The notes below the pieces were generated by a model. The model worked only from the letters and a program-made list of their open reading frames with translations. It ran no database searches and had not been told where the DNA came from. Source: Sodalis sp. dw_96 (lineage in GTDB: Bacteria > Pseudomonadota > Gammaproteobacteria > Enterobacterales > Enterobacteriaceae). Taken from it: a stretch of DNA of 64,000 nucleotides. Position 1 is the stretch's first letter. Every line of letters starts with the position of its first letter. Shown in pieces: positions 10,144-19,420 of the stretch. The stretch lies in assembly GCF_018449575.1 (NCBI RefSeq), contig NZ_JAAVUT010000001.1, positions 434,001 through 498,000 of the forward strand, written 5' to 3'. Both the position numbers and the translations under genes were made by a program.

Positions 10144-10575
10144 ATGAACACGCAAGAGATAACCGATCCCCGCACCGGCCTTAAAGGGATGTCCATTGCG
10201 CTGCGCAAGCTGCACAAAGCTCTGGTTGATCTGGAAACCCAGCGTTTCGGCCCGGTGGGGAGTCCTTTTGAACATCTGCAACTGCTTACCGGCCATTCGC
10301 AGTTCGCCTGGTTAAGGCGGCTTTCGGAAATCATGGTTGAGCTGGATGAACGGCTGGATGACAAGGAGGAGATCGATTCCACGGCGGTGGTGGCCTATAA
10401 AACCGTTATCGAACGCTTGCTGTCCCTGGGTCCGGAAAACGACACCGATTTTTACCGTAAATATGTGGATGCCCTGCAGGAATCAACCGAGGTCGCCATG
10501 GCCCACGGTGAGCTGCGCCATCTGCTGTCATTTCTGGCCGCCCCGGCGGACAAGGCGGCTAAACGCCTGCCATAA
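10144..10575 (+). CDS. conserved hypothetical protein, helical
   Basis: A 143-residue soluble protein without recognised domain. It begins MNTQEITDPRTGLKGMSIAL. The start at 10144 follows GAGG and is preferred over upstream in-frame starts. The body is strongly helical, with the charged stretch ELDERLDDKEEIDSTAVVAY and a C-terminal HGELRHLLSFLA segment. There is no signal peptide or membrane span. I recall similar small proteins beside regulators in other Proteobacteria but cannot name a function. It follows the FixJ-type regulator in the same direction. Confidence 0.65.
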   Translation: MNTQEITDPRTGLKGMSIALRKLHKALVDLETQRFGPVGSPFEHLQLLTGHSQFAWLRRLSEIMVELDERLDDKEEIDSTAVVAYKTVIERLLSLGPENDTDFYRKYVDALQESTEVAMAHGELRHLLSFLAAPADKAAKRLP

Positions 10576-10676
10576 ACGGCCGACCCGGCAGCATCAAGGC
10601 TCAAACGCCCGCAGGGGCGAGCCATCCGTTGGCGTCGACGGTCAATTCAGCCCGCGATGTGAGGCTGCACCATGAT

Positions 10677-11558
10677 TCAGCCGCCGCCGGTAAAATCATG
10701 GCCCTTGACCTTGTTACGCTGCCAACTGCCCGGCGGCGTTCCAATAACGCTTTTGAACACGCGGGAAAAATGGCTTTGGTCGGTAAAACCGCACTCAAGA
10801 GCGATTTGCGTCAGGCTTTGTTCATGACCGCCAAGTAATTCCTGCGCTTTCAGAATGCGCATTTTTTGCAGCCAGGCATAGGCCGAGGTACCGGTGGTGT
10901 TTTTAAAATAGCGGGCAAAGTGCGCTCGCGATAGCCGGCACTCCTTGGCAATCTGTTCCAGGGATATCCCCTTGGCCATATTCTCCAGCATATACTCCTT
11001 TGCCCGCTGCTCCTGCCATGGCGCCAGCCGGCCTTTACGGCGGGTCAACTCCGACGGCGCGTTGCCGTAAGCCGCGGTGAGGTGAGCCAGCAGCGCCAGG
11101 GAAATATGCTCAATGAGAAAATCCGGCGCGCCGCCGGCCATATCCATCAACGGTACCAGCGCCTGCGCCAGATGGAACATGACCGGATCGGTCGTGCCGG
11201 GGGCGCAATCAAGGCGGCCGATGCGTTTCTGACCGCTGTCATAGGTGAATTCGTCAAGGGCCTGGCGGGGAATCAGCAAACGGACATTGTCGAAAGGGCT
11301 CAGATGCTGGCAGCGCCAGTCTTCGGTGAGATCGGTAATCGCCAATGCCTGTTTGGCATGGCCCCCTGAATGGACCAGTCGGCCGTCATGCCACAATTTA
11401 TGCAGCTTGAAATCCGCCAGTTGGACAATCACCGCAAAAGCCTCGCCGCAGGGGATGGCGATGATGGGCGTATTTTCCTCCGGCCCGGTATTCGCCTGCC
11501 GGCTGGCATAGAGGCGGGCGGTGCCGGCGCTGAGGGACATTCGGTTGGATAAAATCAT
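10677..11558 (-). CDS. AraC-family transcriptional regulator
   Basis: A 293-residue regulator. The C-terminal third carries the two AraC helix-turn-helix motifs: GISLEQIAKECRLSRAHFAR, and SLTQIALECGFTDQSHFSRV followed by the conserved FKSVIGTPPG. The N-terminal 190 residues are a ligand or dimerisation domain without a signature I can name. It is convergent with the conserved hypothetical gene and lies between the FixJ regulator and the large kinase. It may control the adjacent signalling genes or the hydrolase cluster. No effector is known. Confidence 0.88.
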   Translation of the reverse strand: MILSNRMSLSAGTARLYASRQANTGPEENTPIIAIPCGEAFAVIVQLADFKLHKLWHDGRLVHSGGHAKQALAITDLTEDWRCQHLSPFDNVRLLIPRQALDEFTYDSGQKRIGRLDCAPGTTDPVMFHLAQALVPLMDMAGGAPDFLIEHISLALLAHLTAAYGNAPSELTRRKGRLAPWQEQRAKEYMLENMAKGISLEQIAKECRLSRAHFARYFKNTTGTSAYAWLQKMRILKAQELLGGHEQSLTQIALECGFTDQSHFSRVFKSVIGTPPGSWQRNKVKGHDFTGGG

Positions 11559-11824
11559 GTCGTCAGTATCCCTTGCCTGAATCCAGGCTAAGAATGATAT
11601 ATGCTGTAACAGTAAGCATCATTTTGTTAACAGTAAACTACGGATTTCCCGACAAACGGCGGCGTCGACATCTTAATCCGGCGCGAACGGCGGTGTACCG
11701 GCGTTTGCCGCGGTAACGGCGGCCTGCGAATCAGATTAAGACTATTCCGCCGGCGGAGTACTCCAGCGGGTTGACAATCGGGTAGTGAAGCCTGCAAACC
11801 GCTGTTTTATCGGCGGCTGACGCG

Positions 11825-14800
11825 TCACGACGGCGGGTCATAGATGGGCAATATAAAGGAGAAGCAGCTACCGACCGGGTGTCGCGGCGCCGCGGTCATT
11901 TTTCCCCGATGGCACTCGATAATGGCGCGACTAATGGCCAGTCCCATGCCCATGCCCTGTTTTTTGGTGGTGTAAAAAGACTCAAAGACCCGTTCCTGAA
12001 CCGCGGGATCCAGGCCGGTGCCGGTATCCCTTATTTCAAATCGGATTTGTTGCGGCACGGGGTTGACGGATGACAAGGTAAGGATTCGCGGATGGCCCTC
12101 AACCGCGGCCATGGCATCAATGGCATTCATCACCAGGTTAAGCAGTACCTGCTGGATCTGGACGCTGTCGCCGAAGATAAAAAACGCCTCGGCGTTGAGT
12201 GCATACTCCACCGACACCCGGCGCCGTTCCAATTCGCTGCGGGATAAGGTCAGAATATGCAGTGCGATATGATGCAAATCCACGGGGATAAAAACGGGGT
12301 CTTCATTGCGGGTCAGCGCCTGCAGGCTGTGGATGATCTCCCCGGCGCGCTGCCCTTCGGCAACAATCTCTTCCAAACCAATGCGCGCTTTATCCAGCCT
12401 GGGCAGCTCCCGGTTCAGCCAGCGCAGGCTGGCGCCCGCGTTGGAGACGATGGACATCAGCGGCTGGTTGATTTCATGAGCGATGGAAGCGGTCAATTGC
12501 CCTACCGTGGTTGCACGGGATACCCGCGCCAGATCCGCCTGCGCCACCCGTGCGGCGTCCTCCGCCTGCCGCCGGCTGGTAATATCGGTGACGGTGCCGA
12601 AATATTCACTGATCGCCTCACCGGCATAGACCGGTTCTCCCACGCCCAGGATATAACGGTTGGCGCCGTCCGCCCCGATAATGCGATATTCGGCGCGCAT
12701 GGTGACTCCGTTGCGTAAGCTCGCCTCTATCAGCTCCATCGTGCGCGACCGGTCGTCAGGATGCAAAAGCGCCGCAAAATCTGTAAAGGTCAGGGTTGAC
12801 CGGCTTTCCGCCAGGCCGAAAATACGCGCGAATTCGGCGGAAATATCCAGCGTGTGCCGCCGTATCTCCCAGCGCCAGCTGCCGGTATGGCTGATTTGTT
12901 CTCCCAGCACCAGCGACGTCTGGCTGGCGCGCAGGTCCTTTTCCACTCGGCGGCGTTGGATATTTTCTTCCAGTAGTTCGGCATACAGCCGGGCGGTTTC
13001 AAGGGAAACGGCGGCCTGAGCCCCCAGCAGGGCGATAATTTTTGAGTGTTCGGCGGTGAAAACCTCGGGCATAAGCCGGTTTTCCAGATATAACACCCCC
13101 ACCAGCCTGGACTGCTTGAACATCGGCACACAGAGCGCCGCGGTGCCGGAGGTCGCCAGGTAGGGATCTCGACTGAACGGACTGAATTCCCCCGGCATAC
13201 CGAGGCGGATTTCCTGGCCGCTGCGGATGACCGCCGACAGGACGGAAAGGGGCAAATCGGTTTGGGTCGGTCTCGCCTTTACCACCCGGACGTTAACGCT
13301 GCCGGCGGTGGTATCCGCCCGTGCTTCGATTTCCGGGGTATCGTCCGCCGTCATGCGAATAAGCAGCCCGCGCTGCGCCCCCGCCTGCTCCAGCGTCATG
13401 GTCATCAGGATCTGGATCAGCCTTCCAAGATTGATCTCTTCGGACAGTGCGCGGGACGCCTTGATGACGCTTTGCAAATCCCGTATCTCATCGCATTGGA
13501 CAAAGGCCACCGTGCCGCAGGGGCCGGTAGGCCAGGCGGGGACCATATGGGGATATTGCTCCTCAAGCCGGCGTACGTTGCCCTTGGCGCCCCAGCGCCC
13601 ATAGGCGGCCATGGCCCCTTTGATATGGGCATCCGCGGCGGTGGCATAGCCGCAGGCACCGGCGAAACGGGCCGCTAGCTCATGGGCCAGTCCGTTAACG
13701 TGATGGTATCCTCCGTCACGGGATAGCCTTATCGCTTTCTCGTACTGCGCCATGGCAACGGCGGTTTGGCCGTCAATGCGGGCGATTTCCCCTTGCAGCA
13801 GCGCCTCTTTATCCTCAAAGGCGCCGGGGTTGATTCGCGCCCACTGGGCTATTTTGTCATAATGCCGCTGCAGTTTTCGCCGCTGTTCCGGCGAATATTC
13901 CCCGCCTATCGGCTGAACCGTCAGGGTGAGGGCGCTGAATAAATGATAATCCATCAGATGGAGATGCCCCGGCGCCGACCAGGCCAGGTCATCCCCACGG
14001 CGCAGGCATGATGATGCCGAGTCGAACTCCCCGGCATAAAAGTGGGACATAGCCTGATACAGCCACAGCCAAAATATCATGGTGGGCATCTGCTCCGGCG
14101 CCGAGCTGAACAGCGCTTCCGGTAACATGTCATCGCCATCGGTCGGGACGGTGCCGTCATCCCCCGGAGGTTGAATCAAGGGTTGAATCATGTTCCGCAC
14201 ATAGTGCCTCTGAATCAGCAGGATGGTTTCCACATCCTTAAAACGCGCCTTGCGAACGAAGGCCAGCCCCCGGTCTATGTCGGACAGTACGCTGTCCAGA
14301 GCATCGCCCCGGGCCAGGTAATTGATGACCTGGTGACAACGGGCAAAACAGGCTTGGGTGAGATCGCCGTTGGCTATCCCCGCTGCATAACCGGCGTTGG
14401 CGCAGTCAATGGTGAAAGCCAGGGGCTGGGTCCATACGCTCAACTGCTCAAGGGGCAGCAGGGTCTTGGCTTCAAAAGCGATATAGCCATGACGTCTCAC
14501 CAGATCCCGTGCCAGCATTCCATACTGAAAACCCGACCGATATTCACCGTAACAGTGGCCGATAAGCACGCCGAACCAGGCCAGCGCGGTAGTGGCTGCC
14601 CCGGTCATACCGTATTCCATCGTCAGGCGGAGGGTCTGGCAAAGGAGCAGAAAGTGCAGCCGGGAACAGGAAAAGCCGGCTGTGACGCAGGCAATCGCCA
14701 ACAGGCTCATGGCGGCCTCAATCTCTCTATTGTCCATGGGCGGCAAGCGGTTGAACGTCTCCACAGGATCCTCGCCGATACGGGTCGCTATTTCCCGGTA

Positions 14801-17494
14801 GGCTGACTCGCATTCCGATGACTCGGGGCGCCGGCTGAGATGGATACCGAACAGCGCCAGCGCGGGCAGGGCGATTTCCAACGCCTGGCGGTTGTCCGAG
14901 CGTCGCATATGGATCTCCGCCAGCAGACGTGCGGCCATGGCTTTCTCGGCCCGATTAGCCGATAAATCCGCCAGTCCGGCGCACAGGTTGCAGGCCAGGG
15001 ACAGGTTGCCCAGCAAAAATTCACACTCCGCTTCCTCAAGACCGAGGATGAAATCCAGGTCGTTTTGCGGCTGCCGGCGGCTCTCTCTCAACGCGTTGGC
15101 CGTGCGCAGATAGCTCAGGGCCGAAACAACGTCACCGGTGCGTTTTGCCCGTTGCGCCGCCAGCAGGCTGAGTTCAAGGAACATCCGGCGCTGTTCCGCG
15201 GACCGGATCAACGAGACGGCGCAAGAGGCGTGATCAACGGCGAGAAACAGTTTGTCGTCGCCAGCGGACTGAGGCGCCTTCTCCGCCAGCAGGATGGCGG
15301 CGGACAGATGCAGGTGACTTTTTTCCGCCGGATTTAATAAAGCAAACGCCGCCTCCTGGATGCGATCGTGGGTAAACAGATATCTGTCCGTCGACAAGAC
15401 AATCACCTGGGCGACGATGGCCGGCTGAAGCAGGCGCGGAATTTCGGCGGTCGGAATGCCCTGGACGCGGCTGAGCATGGCTATATCGCCGTAACGTCCA
15501 AGACAGGCCAGGCAGCCCAGCAACTTTTGCGTCGTCGCCGGCATCCGTTCCAACTGCTGCAATACCAGATTGGCGACATTTTCAGTATATTGACGCACCT
15601 CGATGGCGGTCAGATCGTAACGCCATTTCCCATTGCGCTTATCGCGGGCTATCAGCCCGTCTTCCACGATTTTTTGGGTAAACTGACGAGCAAAAAACGG
15701 ATTGCCGCCGGTTTTTTTATGGACCAGTTTTGCCAGATCTCCCATCCTGGCCGGTCGGGTCTGGAAGGTTTCCCCCAGCCACCGCTCCATGGATTTCACA
15801 TCCAGCGGCGCCGGTTCGATGTCCACCACCCGTGGCGCGGCGGCTCGCAACCGCGCCAGCTGCCGATTAAACGACGGGCGGGACAACGAGGCCAGGTCCT
15901 GATGGGCCACCACTGTCAGCAAGGGTAGCGACGCCCGTATCCCCAGTAAATATTCCAGCGACTGCATGCTGGCCGGGTCTGCCCAGTGGATATCGTCAAT
16001 CAGCAGTACCAGCGGGCAACCGGGCGTGGCAAACGCGCTTACCAGACGGTGGACCATGTGGTTAAAACGGTCCTGGGCCTCCACCGAGGGTATATCAAAA
16101 AACGGGACGTTATTCCCCAGCAGCAGGGCCAGTTCGGGCACCAAATTCACCGCTAATCCGGCATAACTCCCCAGGCAACCGGTGAGCCTCGCTTGCCACC
16201 GGGCAATTTCCGCCGCAGGGAGTCCGAGCACCTGTAAAATCAGCGAACGCAGGGCCGAGGAGAGCGCGGCAAAGGGCAGAACCCGGCGATACTGATCGAC
16301 TTTAGCTACCGCCAGTAATGCCCGCTTGTGCTGCAATACCTCCAGCGCCGCCGCAATCAGCGATGATTTGCCGATACCGGACGGACCGCTTATGACCACC
16401 AGGACATGCTCGCCGCTGATTTTCACCTCATTGAAAGCAGAGAGTAACCGCCGGGCCGGAGCTTGATCGGTAAAAAGCGTATCGGACAAATGAAGCTCGG
16501 GGCAGGTATCCTGTAGCCCGGGGGTGAACTGCCGGATAACGCCGGCGGAGGTTAACGACGCCAGGCAGCGTTTAAGATCGGCCTTCAGCCCGTCCACCGT
16601 CTGGTAGCGGTTTTCCGGGATTTTGGCCAGCAGCTTGAGAATGATGAGTGACAGCATGTCGGGAATGCCGGGGCGAACCAGATGGGGCGGCAGCGGCTCC
16701 GAAGCAATATGATGATGTTCCCATTCCGCCAGGCCACCGGCGTCGAAGGGCAGGCGGCCGGTGAGCAGTTCGTACAAAACGATGCCAAGGCTGTAAATAT
16801 CGCTGCGGCTGTCCCTCTGACGTTTGGTTCGCCCGGTATGTTCCGGCGACATATAGGCCAAGGTGCCGCCGAGGGCCGGTGAACCCGGCTGGGAAAACAG
16901 GGAGGATGTGCTGCCCGCCAGACCAAAGCCCCCGAGGCGAAACGTCCCGTCGCCGGCAATGTACAGCGTGGCGGGTTTGATATTGCCATGGATTAAACCT
17001 TGCAGATGCATCTGTTTAAGGGGGGCGCACAGGCGGATGGCCAGGGTAATAAAATCCGTCATATCCCTGGCGGGGGCGCGGGACAGAGGCTCCAGAGTGT
17101 TGAAAGGGAAAGCGTCATAGAGCAAGGCGTAACGGCCGTGGTAGAGGGTATAGGCAACCGGTTTTATCGACCAGGATTCAGCCAGTTCGCGGCGTAGGGA
17201 AAATTCATTTTTCAGCTGCAAAGCAGCCTGGATTTCCCTCTCCTCGCGGGCGGCTGCCAGAATATACTCCCGGCCGTCCACGGGATGCCGGCACCATGAC
17301 CAGGAGAGAAATCCGTCATGCGCCAGGGGGCTGAAGATAAAACCGGTCAGCTCGAACGAGAGGGCGCTGTTATCGCCGAGGCTCATACGATCGAACGAGT
17401 GGGCGCGGTTATCACCGAGGCCTATCAGATCGAACGATGGGGAGGCAGAATCGCCGCCGGTGAACCTGGGTACCGGGGTCGGTTTATCGTTCAT
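11825..17494 (-). CDS. multidomain pseudokinase/AAA ATPase/GAF/PAS/sensor histidine kinase
   Basis: An 1889-residue signalling protein of the type called trifunctional serine/threonine kinase/ATP-binding/sensor histidine kinase. Order: N-terminal tandem repeats (about residues 20-58); a protein-kinase fold (about 60-310); a P-loop ATPase with GPSGIGKS at 370-377 and LLIDDIHWAD as Walker B; a long helical TPR-like middle; GAF (about 1330-1500); PAS (about 1520-1640); histidine kinase with His1673 in AHEINQP and the ATPase motifs NLVMNAID, DTGTG and GMGMGLA. The kinase fold is degenerate: HGNIKPATL replaces HRDxKPxN, GGFG replaces DFG and no VAIK lysine is visible, so it is probably a pseudokinase. 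No transmembrane segment is seen. It overlaps the upstream receiver gene by 4 bases. Confidence 0.9.
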   Translation of the reverse strand: MNDKPTPVPRFTGGDSASPSFDLIGLGDNRAHSFDRMSLGDNSALSFELTGFIFSPLAHDGFLSWSWCRHPVDGREYILAAAREEREIQAALQLKNEFSLRRELAESWSIKPVAYTLYHGRYALLYDAFPFNTLEPLSRAPARDMTDFITLAIRLCAPLKQMHLQGLIHGNIKPATLYIAGDGTFRLGGFGLAGSTSSLFSQPGSPALGGTLAYMSPEHTGRTKRQRDSRSDIYSLGIVLYELLTGRLPFDAGGLAEWEHHHIASEPLPPHLVRPGIPDMLSLIILKLLAKIPENRYQTVDGLKADLKRCLASLTSAGVIRQFTPGLQDTCPELHLSDTLFTDQAPARRLLSAFNEVKISGEHVLVVISGPSGIGKSSLIAAALEVLQHKRALLAVAKVDQYRRVLPFAALSSALRSLILQVLGLPAAEIARWQARLTGCLGSYAGLAVNLVPELALLLGNNVPFFDIPSVEAQDRFNHMVHRLVSAFATPGCPLVLLIDDIHWADPASMQSLEYLLGIRASLPLLTVVAHQDLASLSRPSFNRQLARLRAAAPRVVDIEPAPLDVKSMERWLGETFQTRPARMGDLAKLVHKKTGGNPFFARQFTQKIVEDGLIARDKRNGKWRYDLTAIEVRQYTENVANLVLQQLERMPATTQKLLGCLACLGRYGDIAMLSRVQGIPTAEIPRLLQPAIVAQVIVLSTDRYLFTHDRIQEAAFALLNPAEKSHLHLSAAILLAEKAPQSAGDDKLFLAVDHASCAVSLIRSAEQRRMFLELSLLAAQRAKRTGDVVSALSYLRTANALRESRRQPQNDLDFILGLEEAECEFLLGNLSLACNLCAGLADLSANRAEKAMAARLLAEIHMRRSDNRQALEIALPALALFGIHLSRRPESSECESAYREIATRIGEDPVETFNRLPPMDNREIEAAMSLLAIACVTAGFSCSRLHFLLLCQTLRLTMEYGMTGAATTALAWFGVLIGHCYGEYRSGFQYGMLARDLVRRHGYIAFEAKTLLPLEQLSVWTQPLAFTIDCANAGYAAGIANGDLTQACFARCHQVINYLARGDALDSVLSDIDRGLAFVRKARFKDVETILLIQRHYVRNMIQPLIQPPGDDGTVPTDGDDMLPEALFSSAPEQMPTMIFWLWLYQAMSHFYAGEFDSASSCLRRGDDLAWSAPGHLHLMDYHLFSALTLTVQPIGGEYSPEQRRKLQRHYDKIAQWARINPGAFEDKEALLQGEIARIDGQTAVAMAQYEKAIRLSRDGGYHHVNGLAHELAARFAGACGYATAADAHIKGAMAAYGRWGAKGNVRRLEEQYPHMVPAWPTGPCGTVAFVQCDEIRDLQSVIKASRALSEEINLGRLIQILMTMTLEQAGAQRGLLIRMTADDTPEIEARADTTAGSVNVRVVKARPTQTDLPLSVLSAVIRSGQEIRLGMPGEFSPFSRDPYLATSGTAALCVPMFKQSRLVGVLYLENRLMPEVFTAEHSKIIALLGAQAAVSLETARLYAELLEENIQRRRVEKDLRASQTSLVLGEQISHTGSWRWEIRRHTLDISAEFARIFGLAESRSTLTFTDFAALLHPDDRSRTMELIEASLRNGVTMRAEYRIIGADGANRYILGVGEPVYAGEAISEYFGTVTDITSRRQAEDAARVAQADLARVSRATTVGQLTASIAHEINQPLMSIVSNAGASLRWLNRELPRLDKARIGLEEIVAEGQRAGEIIHSLQALTRNEDPVFIPVDLHHIALHILTLSRSELERRRVSVEYALNAEAFFIFGDSVQIQQVLLNLVMNAIDAMAAVEGHPRILTLSSVNPVPQQIRFEIRDTGTGLDPAVQERVFESFYTTKKQGMGMGLAISRAIIECHRGKMTAAPRHPVGSCFSFILPIYDPPS
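17351..17467 (-). repeat. 39-bp in-frame tandem repeats at the 5' end of the kinase gene
   Basis: Units at 17351-17389 and 17390-17428 are near-identical; 17429-17467 is a diverged third. On the coding strand they encode 13-residue repeats of the form SFDxxxLGDNxAx near residues 20-50. They precede the kinase fold and so change only an N-terminal leader. Confidence 0.85.
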
Positions 17495-17892
17495 GGTGTG
17501 CCCTCGCCGCTGGATAGCGCCCGTTGAATGCTTTCCAGCAGGATATCGACATCGATGGGTTTACGCAAAAAAGCGATGGCGCCGGCGTTGACCGCCAGCC
17601 GGTGGGTATTTTCGTCGCCATGACCGGAGATAAAGATAACCCAAGGCGGGGGCGTCCAAAGCAATAGCCGCTCATAGAGTTCAAAACCGTCAATGCCTTT
17701 GAGTTTAACATCAAGAATGATCAGCGCAATCTTGGCCGCCCCCGGCCCTTGATTGAGAAACGCTTCGGCGGACTCAAAAGACCGGGTGGCGTAACCGGCG
17801 GATTGCAGCAAATTGCTTAATCCGCTGCGAACGGAGCGATCGTCGTCAACAATGGCAATAAGCGGAGGCGGCGTCATCTTGGTGATCCCCAT
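17491..17892 (-). CDS. single-domain response regulator (receiver only)
   Basis: A 133-residue CheY-like receiver: acidic residues in IAIVDDDRSV, phosphorylation site Asp61 in LIILDVKLKG, Ser/Lys switch positions in FISGHG and FLRKPID. There is no output domain. Its stop overlaps the kinase start (ATGA), so the two are translationally coupled and the receiver is an obvious partner, either as a phosphate sink or as a relay to the FixJ-type regulator. The start at 17892 has AGGG upstream; an ATG five codons in also has a good site. Confidence 0.88.
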   Translation of the reverse strand: MGITKMTPPPLIAIVDDDRSVRSGLSNLLQSAGYATRSFESAEAFLNQGPGAAKIALIILDVKLKGIDGFELYERLLLWTPPPWVIFISGHGDENTHRLAVNAGAIAFLRKPIDVDILLESIQRALSSGEGTP

Positions 17893-17903
17893 ACAAACCC
17901 TAC

Positions 17904-18173
17904 CTAAACCGGCGGCGAACCCGATGGCGGTTTTTCACCTCCCGCCGTCGGCGTGCCGCTGATCTTCGGCACGCATTCATGACGAAACCATGCCATGGTC
18001 AGCGGTTGCCGGTTAATCAGCCGCTTGCAAACCGGAACGATTTGTTCGCCCACCAGCATGCCGAGCAGTCCCAGCAGGGCAACCACCGGCGGCGCGGGTG
18101 AATGCACCTGCAATAATGAATAAATGATACCGGCCAATATGCCGGTTATCAGGGAAACCAGATAGGGTTTCAT
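17904..18173 (-). CDS. XapX domain protein (copy 1)
   Basis: Small membrane protein of 89 residues with two hydrophobic stretches: YLVSLITGILAGIIYSLL, and VVALLGLLGMLVGEQIV after the SPAPP turn. These are the hallmarks of the XapX (DUF1427) family. The ATG at 18173 follows AAGGGG; a GTG one codon upstream is less likely. The hydrophilic tail (KRLINRQPLTMAWF and onward) matches the longer family members. The family's role is unknown. It lies between a second XapX gene and the receiver/kinase pair, in the same direction, probably one transcription unit. Confidence 0.8.
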   Translation of the reverse strand: MKPYLVSLITGILAGIIYSLLQVHSPAPPVVALLGLLGMLVGEQIVPVCKRLINRQPLTMAWFRHECVPKISGTPTAGGEKPPSGSPPV

Positions 18174-18303
18174 CACTTTTTCCCCTTCGTATCATTGCCG
18201 GCCCGTGCAAAAAAACGCGCCATCACCGACTGTGCCGCCAGACCCGTCGTCGGCGCCATCAATGCCCAGGCGGTATGTTGCCCATTCACCGCCGCGGGTG
18301 CCG

Positions 18304-18510
18304 TTAGCGTTGCAGGGATGTCCGGTCCGACCGGCTGGCGGGCGCCGCCGCCGCGTGCCGCACCATCTGGGTGATGATCTGTTCGCCCGCCAGCATGCCC
18401 AGCAGGCCGATAAGGGCGATGGCGGGCGGCGCGGGCGAACGCACCTTGAGCAGGGCGTAAACCATCCCTATCAACACGCCCGCCCCCATGGAAATAAGAT
18501 AGACTTTCAT
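18304..18510 (-). CDS. XapX domain protein (copy 2)
   Basis: A 68-residue paralogue of the neighbouring XapX gene: MKVYLISMGAGVLIGMVYAL, the SPAPP turn, then IALIGLLGMLAGEQII. The hydrophobic core is well conserved with copy 1, but the tail differs and ends early. In another frame the DNA from about 18350 down to 18176 stays open with a coding-like composition, so a frameshift may have shortened this copy. The two genes look like a tandem duplication. Confidence 0.7.
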   Translation of the reverse strand: MKVYLISMGAGVLIGMVYALLKVRSPAPPAIALIGLLGMLAGEQIITQMVRHAAAAPASRSDRTSLQR

Positions 18511-18614
18511 GGTTGTTTACCTCAGCGACGTCCGCTTCAGCCGGACTGAGATATCTCTTATCGGCCCGCGCAATGTCGCCTGGCCGGAAGATTTCTCCGC
18601 CACCGGTTGGAAAT

Positions 18615-18731
18615 ATCTCTCGATCGGAAGTTATCCTGCGACTGGTTAGACATGTCTCCCGATCGGAAGTTATCCCGCGACTGGTTAGACATATCTCCCA
18701 TTCGGAAGGTTTTCCCGCCACCGGCGGATCA
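18615..18731. repeat. 39-bp tandem repeat between XapX and isochorismatase genes
   Basis: Units at 18615-18653 and 18654-18692 differ at only a few positions (shared core GATCGGAAGTTATCC and GCGACTGGTTAGACAT). A third, degenerate unit covers 18693-18731 and reaches the stop end of the isochorismatase gene. More degenerate pieces may extend to about 18540. The unit length is a multiple of three, but no convincing gene covers it. It could be an iteron-like regulatory array or a slippage product. Confidence 0.8.
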
Positions 18732-18733
18732 TG

Positions 18734-19420
18734 TTATCTGGCCGGAACCGGCGCCAAGGTGCGGTGATCGCCTTGAGTGCGTTCAGGGGCTTTATGGACC
18801 ATGGTATAGGCATAATCCACACCCATGCCGTAGGCGCCGGAATGTTCCTTGACGATCGCCATGACGGCGTCGTAGGTTTCCTTGCGCGCCCAATCCCGCT
18901 GCCACTCCAGCATGACCTGCTGCCAGGTCACCGGGATCACGCCGGCCTGGATCATCCGTTGCATGGCATAATCATGGGCTTCTTTTGAGGTCCCCCCCGA
19001 AGCGTCGGCCACCATATAAATTTCATACTGTCCTTCGGCCATGGCGCATAAAGCGAAACTGTTATTACAGACTTCGGTCCATAAGCCCGAAACCACCACT
19101 TTTTTCTTGCCGTTGGCCGCCAGGGCATCGCGCACCTTCTGATCGTCCCAGGAGTTCATGGAGGACCGTTCGAGAATGTCATGAGTGGGAAAGACGTCCA
19201 GCAGTTCGGGGTAGGTATGGCCGGAAAAACTTAATGTTTCCACCGTGGTGATGGTGGTGGGGATGCCGAATGTCTTGGCGGCTTTTGCCAATGCCACCAC
19301 GTTGTTCTTCAACGCCTGGCGATCCATTGACTGCACGCCGAATGCCATTTGCGGCTGTTGATCAATGAAGATCATTTGACAGTTGGTGGGGGTCAGTACA
19401 TCAAGTTTAGAGTCGATCAT
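18734..19420 (-). CDS. isochorismatase-family (YcaC-like) cysteine hydrolase
   Basis: Cytoplasmic hydrolase of about 228 residues in the isochorismatase/nicotinamidase superfamily. The catalytic Asp lies in MIFIDQQPQMAF, a Lys in ANGKKKVVVSG and the nucleophilic Cys in GLWTEVCNNSFA. The YcaC subgroup is favoured because of the SFSGHTYPEL and SSMNSWDD stretches. The start at 19420 follows GGAA at good spacing; an ATG four codons upstream is the alternative. It is the most upstream minus-strand gene of the XapX-receiver-kinase series, so its product may belong to that regulon. The substrate is unknown. Confidence 0.85.
   Translation of the reverse strand: MIDSKLDVLTPTNCQMIFIDQQPQMAFGVQSMDRQALKNNVVALAKAAKTFGIPTTITTVETLSFSGHTYPELLDVFPTHDILERSSMNSWDDQKVRDALAANGKKKVVVSGLWTEVCNNSFALCAMAEGQYEIYMVADASGGTSKEAHDYAMQRMIQAGVIPVTWQQVMLEWQRDWARKETYDAVMAIVKEHSGAYGMGVDYAYTMVHKAPERTQGDHRTLAPVPAR

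Noticed and set aside
18173-18721. 182-codon minus-strand open frame across the 39-bp array and XapX copy 2
   Set aside because: The N-terminal half is only the repeat unit translated and the middle is the wrong frame of XapX; at most its end is a frameshifted XapX tail.
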